Assembly: GCA_003278955.1 (NCBI GenBank)
Contig: QCCB01000002.1
Location: forward strand, 1-64,000
Length of the DNA stretch: 64,000 nt
Direction of reading: 5' to 3'
Source of the DNA: Prochlorococcus sp. AG-347-K10
GTDB taxonomy: Bacteria; Cyanobacteriota; Cyanobacteriia; PCC-6307; Cyanobiaceae
In this document: one piece after another, positions 52,014 to 59,533 of the stretch
How the letters are laid out: every line of letters starts with the position of its first letter
Numbering within the stretch: position 1 is the first letter of the stretch
The notes under the pieces: model-generated
Told to the model about the DNA's origin: nothing
Databases searched by the model: none
What the model saw: the letters and a program-made list of their open reading frames with translations, nothing else
Position numbers and translations under genes: made by a program

Positions 52014-53105
52014 ATGTCTAAAAAAAATAATTTATTAGTTGCAGCTAGTGGAACAGGAGGCCATATTTTTCCAGCTTTAGCAGTTTCTAAAGAGGTGGAA
52101 GCTGAGTGGAATATCCATTGGTTGGGTATTCAGCAAAGACTTGATGCGAGTTTGATTCCCCAAAAATATAATTTGAAGACTTTGAATTTAAAGACACCAA
52201 GAAAAAATATTTTTTTGTTTTATCAATATATAAAAATTTTAATGTCAACTTTCCAAATAATTAGGATCTTAAAAGAAAAAAAAATTAACTTGGTTTTTAC
52301 GACTGGAGGTTATATATCTGCCCCTACTATTGTTGCTTCAAAACTTCTAAAGATACCTATCATTATTCATGAATCAAATGTAGTTCCAGGAATGGTCACG
52401 AAATATTTTGGTTTTTTATGTAACTATGTTCTTTTAGGATTTAAAGAAACAAATTCTTATTTAAAAAATTGTAAAACTATTTTCACTGGAACACCTTTAA
52501 GAGAGCAATTCTATAAATTTAATTTTTTGCCAGAATGGGTTCCAAAAGGCAATGGACCTCTTTTGATTGTTATGGGAGGTAGTCAAGGAGCAAAAGCTAT
52601 AAATCAAATTCTTTATGAATCTCTAGAGTTTTTAATAAAAAAACAATTTCGGATAGTTCATATTGTTGGCGAATCTAATCTAAAACCTTTTCATGTAAAA
52701 AACTCCAAAAATTATATTCAAAAGAAATTTACTAATGAAATAGCAGCTTTAATTCAAAACTGTGATCTTGTAATATCGAGATCTGGTGCAGGAACAATCA
52801 ATGAATTAATGGAGGCTGAAAAACCTTCGATTTTAATTCCATATCCATATTCTAAAAATAATCACCAGGAGAAAAATGCCATGATTCTTGCTGCAAGTGG
52901 AGGCTCAGTTTTAATCAATCAGAATAATATGTCTAATGAAGTTTTTGAAGAAACTCTAGAAAGAATTTTTAAGAGAAAATCAAAAAACGGAAAATATTAC
53001 TATGAAATTTTAGATCTCATGAAGAAGAATATGGAAAATAATAATAAAATTAAATCTAAAAATGAGATTAAAAAGTATATTGATTATTTTTTAAAGGAAT
53101 TCTGA
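52014..53105 (+). CDS. murG: UDP-GlcNAc transferase MurG
   Basis: Adds GlcNAc to lipid I to form lipid II on the inner face of the membrane. The N-terminal glycine loop ASGTGGHIFPALAVSKE, the central [26 protein letters not shown] and the C-terminal UDP-binding SRSGAGTINELMEAEKPSILIPYPYS are intact. Length 363 is normal. It overlaps the convergent aminotransferase by 22 bp. Confidence 0.95.
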   Translation: MSKKNNLLVAASGTGGHIFPALAVSKEVEAEWNIHWLGIQQRLDASLIPQKYNLKTLNLKTPRKNIFLFYQYIKILMSTFQIIRILKEKKINLVFTTGGYISAPTIVASKLLKIPIIIHESNVVPGMVTKYFGFLCNYVLLGFKETNSYLKNCKTIFTGTPLREQFYKFNFLPEWVPKGNGPLLIVMGGSQGAKAINQILYESLEFLIKKQFRIVHIVGESNLKPFHVKNSKNYIQKKFTNEIAALIQNCDLVISRSGAGTINELMEAEKPSILIPYPYSKNNHQEKNAMILAASGGSVLINQNNMSNEVFEETLERIFKRKSKNGKYYYEILDLMKKNMENNNKIKSKNEIKKYIDYFLKEF

Positions 53106-54205
53106 ATTTCTTCACATAAAAGAGTGTTATTTTTTCTATTCTGTAGACTTATTCTTGCCCACTTTTCGTCAAGAAATCTAAATGAAGTGCATTCTCTAAG
53201 CAATATTCCCTTATTTTCTAAGTATTTTATATTTGGTGACAAGGATGTTTCACTTTCTATTAAAAAAAAGTTGGTTGAAGAGTTATGAATTTTAAGGTTC
53301 TCTATTTTTAATAATTTTTCAAATACTCTCTTTTTTTCAATATTTATCCAGCTGTGAATCTTTTTTGTCCACTGTTCATAGAATTTCTTATTACTTAGTA
53401 GATCAATCCCGGCTTTAATAGAAAATGAATTTAAAGGCCAAGGATCTCTATTTATTTCCCATTGTTTAAGTTTTTTCGATGAGCCAATAACGTAACCTAA
53501 TCTAAGCCCTGGAATATTGAAGATTTTGGTCAAGCTTCTCAAGACTAATAAATTATCAAATCTTTTGGTTAATGGTATTAAAGATTCTTTGTCTCCATTA
53601 GGTGTTATGGATAAAAAAGCTTCATCGCAGATAACTAATTTATATTTTTTCACAACTTCCTCCAATGAATTCTTTTCCCATAATTGGCCGGTAGGGTTAT
53701 GTGGATTTGTTATCCAAATAACATCACCTTTTGGATGAAGCGGAAATGATTGAGGAAAAATATCACTCCATTTTTTTGGTAATTCGCAATGTATAAAATT
53801 GCTATTCCAACAATTTAAAGATCTTTCATAATCAACAAATGATGGAGAAGGAATACAACTTATTCCGAATTTGGATGCTTCATAACCTGCCCAGGTTATT
53901 AATTCAGAAACTCCATTCCCAGGCAATATATTCTCTGGATTTATCCCATGAAATTTGCCGATTATTTCTTTCAGATCACTCAAGTTTCTTTCAGGGTAAT
54001 ATCTAAAGCCAAGATTCTTAATTTCCGCATTTATTGAATCTATAAGTATTTGAGGGGGATCAAAGGGTACTAATGATGCACTTGCATCAATGATTTCGGA
54101 TGGTAATAAATTTAATTTTTTCGCAATTGCATATACATTTCCACCGTGCTTCAAGTTTGATCCTTGCATGGCTAACGTTGAGTAATCATGAGGTTCATTA
54201 TTCAT
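53084..54205 (-). CDS. HisC/CobC-like PLP aminotransferase
   Basis: A class I/II PLP enzyme. HGGNVYAIAKKLNLLPSEIIDASASLVPFDPP near the N-terminus matches L-threonine O-3-phosphate decarboxylase (CobC/CobD), which makes the aminopropanol linker of cobalamin. The PLP lysine is in LVLRSLTKIFNIPGLRLGYVIG. Prochlorococcus makes pseudocobalamin, so a role there is possible, but no other cob gene is adjacent and HisC function cannot be excluded. It is followed (upstream in genome) by pyrD 9 bp away. Confidence 0.78.
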   Translation of the reverse strand: MNNEPHDYSTLAMQGSNLKHGGNVYAIAKKLNLLPSEIIDASASLVPFDPPQILIDSINAEIKNLGFRYYPERNLSDLKEIIGKFHGINPENILPGNGVSELITWAGYEASKFGISCIPSPSFVDYERSLNCWNSNFIHCELPKKWSDIFPQSFPLHPKGDVIWITNPHNPTGQLWEKNSLEEVVKKYKLVICDEAFLSITPNGDKESLIPLTKRFDNLLVLRSLTKIFNIPGLRLGYVIGSSKKLKQWEINRDPWPLNSFSIKAGIDLLSNKKFYEQWTKKIHSWINIEKKRVFEKLLKIENLKIHNSSTNFFLIESETSLSPNIKYLENKGILLRECTSFRFLDEKWARISLQNRKNNTLLCEEIQNSFKK

Positions 54206-54214
54206 GCTCTAATT

Positions 54215-55384
54215 TTATTCAACCCATTTTAAATCTGATCCAATTGCATCTTTTATATTAGATAATTGATGGTTATTGAGTTGCTTTATAATTCCCTCAA
54301 GTATATCTGGTACTAATTGTGGACCCTTATATATCCATCCTGTATAAAGTTGAATTAATGATGCTCCAGAACAAATTCTTTCCCAAGCTGACTCAGGACT
54401 ATCTATTCCACCAACCCCAATTAAAATAATCTTTTTATCAATATTATGTATATGTTTTATTATTTGATTTGCTTTTTTTTGGAGAGGCCTCCCACTTAAT
54501 CCTCCATTCTCTTGAGAGAGTAATAATCCAGTTTGCCTGATCTTTCTATTTTCAAGACCTAATCTATCAATGCTGGTGTTTGTAGCAATTATTCCATCGA
54601 TGTTTTCCTCGATTATTAATTGGCAAATATCTTCAATATCTTTAAGGCCTAAATCTGGCGCAATTTTTACAAATAATGGTGGACAATTAGGTAAGTTTTT
54701 AATTTCTCTAAGAAGTTCTTTTAGAAGCATTGGATCTTGTAATTTTCTTAGTCCTTCAGTATTTGGAGAACTAACGTTTATTGCTGCGTAATCACAATAT
54801 GGAATTAATAATTTTAGAGAAGTTAAATAATCATCTTTTGCTTGAGATAAACCTGTAATTTTTGACTTCCCGAAATTTATCCCTAAACAAATATTCTCCC
54901 TGTTTTTTTTAAACTCAATACCTTGTTCGACAAAGTTTTTAACTAGATTTTCAGCACCATTATTGTTGAAACCCATTCTATTTAATGCTGCTTCTTCTTC
55001 TGCCAATCTAAATAACCTTGGTTTGGGATTTCCATTCTGAGCAAATTTAGTTACTGTACCAAGCTCAGCAAATCCAAAACCAAAATCTTTCCATATATTT
55101 GCGGCATTTCCATTTTTGTCAAAACCCGCAGCTAAACCAATTGGATTACAAAAATTTATTCCACATATGTTCTGAGTTAACCTTTTATCAACTACAGAAA
55201 ATTCTTCATTTAGATTTTTTAAGATAGAAGATACTATAGGCCAATTATATTTTCTTGAACTGAATGATAGGAGACTAAGAGATAAATTTGTTAAGTATTC
55301 TGCATCAATTCCAGAGTCTTTTTTTAATACAGGGGTAATCAAGTTTTTATAAAGATTTTTAAATACCCCCTTCTTATCATTCAT
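54215..55384 (-). CDS. pyrD: Dihydroorotate dehydrogenase (class 2)
   Basis: Membrane-associated FMN enzyme of pyrimidine synthesis that uses quinone. FCNPIGLAAGFDKNG and AINVSSPNTEGLRKLQ (catalytic serine) are present, as are TNTSIDR and GVGGIDSPESAWERICSGAS. The N-terminal helical extension of class 2 enzymes is intact. Length 389 is normal. It lies 6 bp after rnhA on the same strand. Confidence 0.96.
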   Translation of the reverse strand: MNDKKGVFKNLYKNLITPVLKKDSGIDAEYLTNLSLSLLSFSSRKYNWPIVSSILKNLNEEFSVVDKRLTQNICGINFCNPIGLAAGFDKNGNAANIWKDFGFGFAELGTVTKFAQNGNPKPRLFRLAEEEAALNRMGFNNNGAENLVKNFVEQGIEFKKNRENICLGINFGKSKITGLSQAKDDYLTSLKLLIPYCDYAAINVSSPNTEGLRKLQDPMLLKELLREIKNLPNCPPLFVKIAPDLGLKDIEDICQLIIEENIDGIIATNTSIDRLGLENRKIRQTGLLLSQENGGLSGRPLQKKANQIIKHIHNIDKKIILIGVGGIDSPESAWERICSGASLIQLYTGWIYKGPQLVPDILEGIIKQLNNHQLSNIKDAIGSDLKWVE

Positions 55385-55390
55385 AAAAAA

Positions 55391-56110
55391 TTAGGCTTCT
55401 TTTTTTTCTATTATCCAATATTTTTTATCTTTAGGAATCAATCTCCAATTACGCCATTCAAAAAGTGAATATTGTTTTATCTTTAAGTGGTTTTCATCAC
55501 CTAATAAGGTTTCTAGTTCAGGTGAACTTAACAGGTACTTTTTTTCTGCAAATTTTTGAATTAATTCATTCCTTGAAAATAATTCCTGAATTTCTGAAGG
55601 GGCATTTTTTTCAAAAAAGTCAGCAGAAGATTCTGACTCCTTTAATTTACTTTCTGAAGATATACCTTTGCTATAGTTGGTTGCGATTCTATCAACCCTA
55701 TCATTTTGTTTGTCACCACTATGACCCTTAACATATTCCATTACAAGGCCATTAATTCTTAATTGATCAATTTTTTGCCATAAATCAAGATTTTGAACTG
55801 ATTTCCCTGAGCTTGTTTTCCATCCATTTTTCTTCCAATTAGTAATCCATGTTGTATACCCTTCTATGACATATTTACTATCAGTTCTTAATTTAAAGTT
55901 CTCCTTTAATTTAAAGGTTTTTAATTTCTCAAGTGTTTTTATAGCCGCAGTGAGTTCCATTCTATTATTGGTAGTATTTTGCTCGGAACCACCTATTTCT
56001 AATTCACTTTTGTCGTCAAAAATTATTAGCCCACCCCAACCACCTGGACCTGGATTACCACTGCAGGCTCCATCAGTTGCAGCTTCAATTGCAATACTAT
56101 CAATATTCAT
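55391..56110 (-). CDS. rnhA: Ribonuclease HI with a C-terminal extension
   Basis: Removes RNA from RNA-DNA hybrids. Residues 1-150 form a complete RNase HI with the four catalytic acids D13, E52, D77 and D140 and the [10 protein letters not shown] loop. About 85 extra residues follow ([25 protein letters not shown]...[21 protein letters not shown]). The tail has no family I can name; similar tails occur in marine picocyanobacteria, as far as I recall. A good bidirectional hairpin lies between this gene and rplL. Confidence 0.93.
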   Translation of the reverse strand: MNIDSIAIEAATDGACSGNPGPGGWGGLIIFDDKSELEIGGSEQNTTNNRMELTAAIKTLEKLKTFKLKENFKLRTDSKYVIEGYTTWITNWKKNGWKTSSGKSVQNLDLWQKIDQLRINGLVMEYVKGHSGDKQNDRVDRIATNYSKGISSESKLKESESSADFFEKNAPSEIQELFSRNELIQKFAEKKYLLSSPELETLLGDENHLKIKQYSLFEWRNWRLIPKDKKYWIIEKKEA

Positions 56111-56118
56111 AATTTTTG

Positions 56119-56143
56119 AAGCCGATATAAACTCTATCGGCTT
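56119..56143 (-). terminator. Terminator of the secE-nusG-ribosomal protein operon
   Basis: A 9-bp perfect stem (AAGCCGATA / TATCGGCTT) with a 7-nt loop lies 16 bp after the rplL stop and is followed on the minus strand by CAAAAATT. It is one of very few GC-containing hairpins in the window. The plus-strand side is followed by an A-run, so it acts mainly for the minus strand. Confidence 0.8.
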
Positions 56144-56158
56144 TAAAAAAATATTCTC

Positions 56159-56554
56159 TTACTTAAGTGTAACTTTACCGCCAGCTTCTTCAATCTCTTT
56201 CTTTAAAGATTCGGCATCTGCTTTAGCAATTCCTTCTTTTACTGTTTTTGGTGCAGATTCAACAAGTGCTTTTGCATCGCCAAGACCTAGACCAGTTGCA
56301 TTTCTTACAACCTTAAGTACTTTAATTTTTGCAGCTGCATCAAAGCTTTCGAGAACTACATCAAATTCAGTTTTTTCTTCAGCAGCGCCACCATCTGCGT
56401 CGCCGCCAGCTGCTCCTGGAGCTGCCATAACTACACCTGCAGAAGCTGCAGCAGATACACCAAAAGCCTCTTCAATTTGCTTTACAAGCTCAGATGCTTC
56501 TAAAAGAGATAGAGATTTTAATGATTCAAGAATTTCTTCAGTTTTTGCGGACAT
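56159..56554 (-). CDS. rplL: Ribosomal protein L7/L12
   Basis: A 131-residue stalk protein. N-terminal dimer domain (to about 35), an Ala/Gly-rich hinge ([24 protein letters not shown]), and the C-terminal factor-binding domain with [24 protein letters not shown]. Last gene of the operon, 28 bp after rplJ. Confidence 0.98.
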
Positions 56555-56582
56555 TTTCTTAAAAGTTAATTAGGTTTTGAAT

Positions 56583-57110
56583 TTAGGATTCTGATTTGTC
56601 AGAATGTTGTTTAAGTGATCTAGCAAGTCCAGAAGGTACTTCATTAATAGAGATTGCAATTTTTGTTGCAACGCCATTAAGAGCGCCAGCAATTTTTGCC
56701 ATCAATACTTCTTTAGATGGAAGACTTGCAATTTCTTTTATTTCAGAATCGCTTAGAAGTCTGCCTTCAAATAAAGCTCCTTTGGTTTCGGATTTTTTGG
56801 TGTCTTTTTGAAAAGATTGGATAGCTTTTACAGCACCACCAACATCTTCTTTGATTAAGACAAAAGCATTTGTTCCGGTCAGTAAAGATTCAAGATCGTT
56901 CCAATTACTATCTCCATCAATAGCTTTACGCATTAATGAATTTTTAGTAACTTTGCAAATGCCGTTAGTTGTTTGCAATCTAGATCGCAAATCTGACATC
57001 TCTTTGATAGTTAAACCTTTATAGTCAAGAACTACAGCCATTTCCGAGTCGTTTAATAGAGATTTAATCTCAGTAACGATTTGTTGCTTATTCTCTAGTG
57101 TTCGGCCCAT
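56583..57110 (-). CDS. rplJ: Ribosomal protein L10
   Basis: A 175-residue stalk base protein that binds 23S rRNA and anchors L7/L12 dimers through its C-terminal helix. [38 protein letters not shown] is the standard start. Preceded by a 189-bp leader with L10-leader structure, which implies control by free L10-L12 complex. Confidence 0.97.
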   Translation of the reverse strand: MGRTLENKQQIVTEIKSLLNDSEMAVVLDYKGLTIKEMSDLRSRLQTTNGICKVTKNSLMRKAIDGDSNWNDLESLLTGTNAFVLIKEDVGGAVKAIQSFQKDTKKSETKGALFEGRLLSDSEIKEIASLPSKEVLMAKIAGALNGVATKIAISINEVPSGLARSLKQHSDKSES

Positions 57111-57115
57111 TGATG

Positions 57116-57223
57116 TTTTTTGGATCGTAATTTAGGGAGAGCAGGAAATGCGGCAAAGTCCTTTTAAAGAGGCCGCTTTTATTAGATCCAAAAAGAAATA
57201 ATTTAAGACGAGTCCTCGGTAGG
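57116..57223 (-). promoter_or_regulatory. L10 (rplJL) leader
   Basis: The untranslated leader holds a 10-bp long-range helix TTTTTGGATC / GATCCAAAAA (57185-57194 with 57117-57126 when read on the minus strand). It encloses a GCGGC/GCCGC hairpin (57172-57176 and 57150-57154). Upstream is CCTACCGAGGACTCGTC (about 57207-57223), the conserved core of the L10 leader family. L10-L12 binding would shift the folding and lower rplJ-rplL expression. Structure read by eye; not folded by program. Confidence 0.75.
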
Positions 57224-57299
57224 AATTAAAAATTTAGAATAACTAAATTAACCTACTTTCTTTGGCCGTATTATTGCCTTTAAATTATACTACAAAGCG

Positions 57300-58007
57300 T
57301 TAACCTTCAGGTTGGTAATCTTGTACAGCATTTATGTCAACTTGAACTGAAGGCCCCATTGTTGAAGTTACATAAAAAGTTTTCCAATACTTTCCCTTAG
57401 CTCCACTTGGTTTATTTTTATCAATTGATTCTTGTAAGGTTTTTAAGTTATCAAATAGAGCCTCTTTTGTGAAACTTGCTTTTCCAAAGCGTACATGAAC
57501 GATTCCAGCCTTATCTGCTCTAAATTCGAGCTTACCAGCTTTGAATTCTTTTATTGCATTAGCAATGTCATTAGTTACTGTACCAGCTTTAGGATTAGGC
57601 ATTAAACCTCTAGGTCCTAAAACTCTTCCTAATTTTGCAACCTTTGGCATCATATCTGGAGTTGCAATAAGTAGATCAAACTCCATATTTCCTTTATTGA
57701 TGCTTTCCACTAGGTCTTCTTCTCCAAATAAATCTGCACCAGCAGCCTTAGCTTTCGATACATTCTCACCACTTGTAATTACTGCAATTTTGATGCTTTG
57801 GCCAGTACCATGTGGCAATGCAACAGTAGTCCTTAATTGTTGATCAGTATATTTTGGATCAATACCTAAACGTATATGTGCTTCAATAGTTTCATCAAAT
57901 TTTGCATTAGCATTTTCCTTGATAATACTAAGAGCTTCAAGTGGTGCGTAAATGCGATCTTCTATCTTTGTTGATAGAGCCGCCATTCTTTTGGATAGTT
58001 TTTTCAT
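57300..58007 (-). CDS. rplA: Ribosomal protein L1
   Basis: A 235-residue L1 stalk protein: binds 23S rRNA near the E site and represses its own operon in many bacteria. [28 protein letters not shown] and [10 protein letters not shown] are family blocks. Fourth gene of the operon, 66 bp after rplK. Confidence 0.98.
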   Translation of the reverse strand: MKKLSKRMAALSTKIEDRIYAPLEALSIIKENANAKFDETIEAHIRLGIDPKYTDQQLRTTVALPHGTGQSIKIAVITSGENVSKAKAAGADLFGEEDLVESINKGNMEFDLLIATPDMMPKVAKLGRVLGPRGLMPNPKAGTVTNDIANAIKEFKAGKLEFRADKAGIVHVRFGKASFTKEALFDNLKTLQESIDKNKPSGAKGKYWKTFYVTSTMGPSVQVDINAVQDYQPEG

Positions 58008-58073
58008 AATAATGTTGGGTGCAAACGGTTATTAACTAACCTCCCCTAAATAGTGAGAAATTTTGTACTGAAC

Positions 58074-58499
58074 TCAATCAGTGATAGAGACGCCCATATT
58101 ACGAGCAGTACCCTCAATTACTTTCATTGCTGATTCAACACTAGAACAGTTTAGATCAGGAAGCTTAGTTTTGGCTATTTCTTCTAATTGAGCTTTACTT
58201 ATATTTCCAACAGAGCCTTTTGCGGATTCACCTGATCCTTTCTCTATACCAGCTGCTTTTGTTATTAAAACGGAAGCAGGAGGCGTTTTTGTGATAAAAG
58301 TAAAGCTTCTATCTTCAAAAACAGAAATCTCGACTGGAATTACAAAACCTGCTTTATCTTGTGTTCTTGCGTTGTATTCTTTGCAAAATGCCATGATATT
58401 GACACCATGTTGTCCTAAAGCTGGGCCTACAGGAGGAGCAGGATTTGCTTTGCCTGCTTGTAGAGCAAGCTTGATAACTGCAACAATTTTTTTTGCCAT
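58074..58499 (-). CDS. rplK: Ribosomal protein L11
   Basis: A 141-residue protein binding the GTPase-associated 23S r[31 protein letters not shown] opens the protein, and the C-terminal RNA-binding domain ends with [12 protein letters not shown]. 67 bp after nusG. Confidence 0.98.
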   Translation of the reverse strand: MAKKIVAVIKLALQAGKANPAPPVGPALGQHGVNIMAFCKEYNARTQDKAGFVIPVEISVFEDRSFTFITKTPPASVLITKAAGIEKGSGESAKGSVGNISKAQLEEIAKTKLPDLNCSSVESAMKVIEGTARNMGVSITD

Positions 58500-58566
58500 T
58501 AGATTAGAAAATTTAAGCTGAAGTAGAAAATCATAATTTTACTCGATAAACAAGAACAATTAGAAA

Positions 58567-59178
58567 TTAATTTTGTTTATTGATTTGGGAGAATTCTAAT
58601 TCTACAGGAGTCTCGCGCCCAAATATTGAAAGTAATGCTTTTAATTTATTTCTTTCTCCGGAAACTTCTATAACTTCTCCCTGGAAATCCTTGAATGGAC
58701 CGCTAGTTACAATGATTCTATCTTTTTCTTCAATATCTAACTTGATTACAGCTTTTTTCTCTGATGCGCGCTTAAAGATTCTATTAACTTCTTGTCTTGA
58801 TAATGGTCGAGGTTTGATATGACCTCGCGATCTTCCGCTGCCTCTACCGTCTTCAGCACCGACAAAGTTAATTACATTTGGAGTACTTTTAACAGCCATC
58901 ATTGTATCTTCATCCAAAATCATTCTTACGAGGACATAACCTGGGAAAACTTTTTCTTCAGTAGTTTGTCTGCTTCCATCTTTTTTTAATTTAATTCCTG
59001 GAGTTTGGGGAATTTCAATTTCAATGATTCTATTATTAACACCTAAAGTTACTGATCTCTGCTCAAGAGTCGCTTTTACTTTTTTTTCACAGCTTGATGC
59101 TACTTGAACTGCATACCATCTTGCGATGCTTGTATTTGCTTTTGAAGAAGCAAGGTTTGTAGTTAATTCATTACTCAT
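58567..59178 (-). CDS. nusG: Transcription termination/antitermination factor NusG
   Basis: Binds RNA polymerase and couples it with Rho or the ribosome. N-terminal NGN domain (ARWYAVQVASSCEKKVKATLEQR) with a loop of about 15 residues, a GYVLVRM strand, and the KOW domain (DRIIVTSGPFKDFQGEVIEV) near 150-175. Length 203 is normal for cyanobacteria. Confidence 0.97.
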   Translation of the reverse strand: MSNELTTNLASSKANTSIARWYAVQVASSCEKKVKATLEQRSVTLGVNNRIIEIEIPQTPGIKLKKDGSRQTTEEKVFPGYVLVRMILDEDTMMAVKSTPNVINFVGAEDGRGSGRSRGHIKPRPLSRQEVNRIFKRASEKKAVIKLDIEEKDRIIVTSGPFKDFQGEVIEVSGERNKLKALLSIFGRETPVELEFSQINKQN

Positions 59179-59229
59179 TTTTCTGGAAGCTTAATTAAGA
59201 TCTTTATAAATGGATATTCGGGAGATAAT

Positions 59230-59472
59230 TCAACCAAAAATCTGCGAGGCTGCCCACCCATAGAATCTGCTAACAGAAGCAATGGCTGCAGCAGAAAAAG
59301 ATACCATAATTATAACTGCTACTGACTCGCTAAAAAGTTGTTGTTTGTTAGGCCACACGACAAGTTTAAGCTCATCGTAGGTAGATCTAAAAAAATTATT
59401 CTTTTTTTTAGGCTCTTCAACTTCAGGAGAATCCTTTTTAAGAGGTTCTTTATTAGTAGTAGGACTTGTCAC
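59230..59472 (-). CDS. secE: Preprotein translocase subunit SecE
   Basis: An 80-residue single-span subunit of the SecYEG channel. A polar N-terminal half, the conserved STYDELKLVVWPNKQQL amphipathic helix and one membrane helix (VAVIIMVSFSAAAIASVSRF). First gene of the secE-nusG-rplK-rplA-rplJ-rplL order. No tRNA gene lies upstream. Confidence 0.93.
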   Translation of the reverse strand: MTSPTTNKEPLKKDSPEVEEPKKKNNFFRSTYDELKLVVWPNKQQLFSESVAVIIMVSFSAAAIASVSRFYGWAASQIFG

Positions 59473-59533
59473 AAAATTTGTTTGGAATTAAGCATTATGC
59501 TTTAGTTTTTATTTTAGCTTATTGATTTACTCC

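Noticed and set aside
55866..56573. A 235-codon open frame on the plus strand across rnhA and rplL
   Set aside because: It lies opposite two well-supported genes and its A/S/P-rich translation mirrors the Ala/Gly-rich rplL hinge; it is an antisense shadow.
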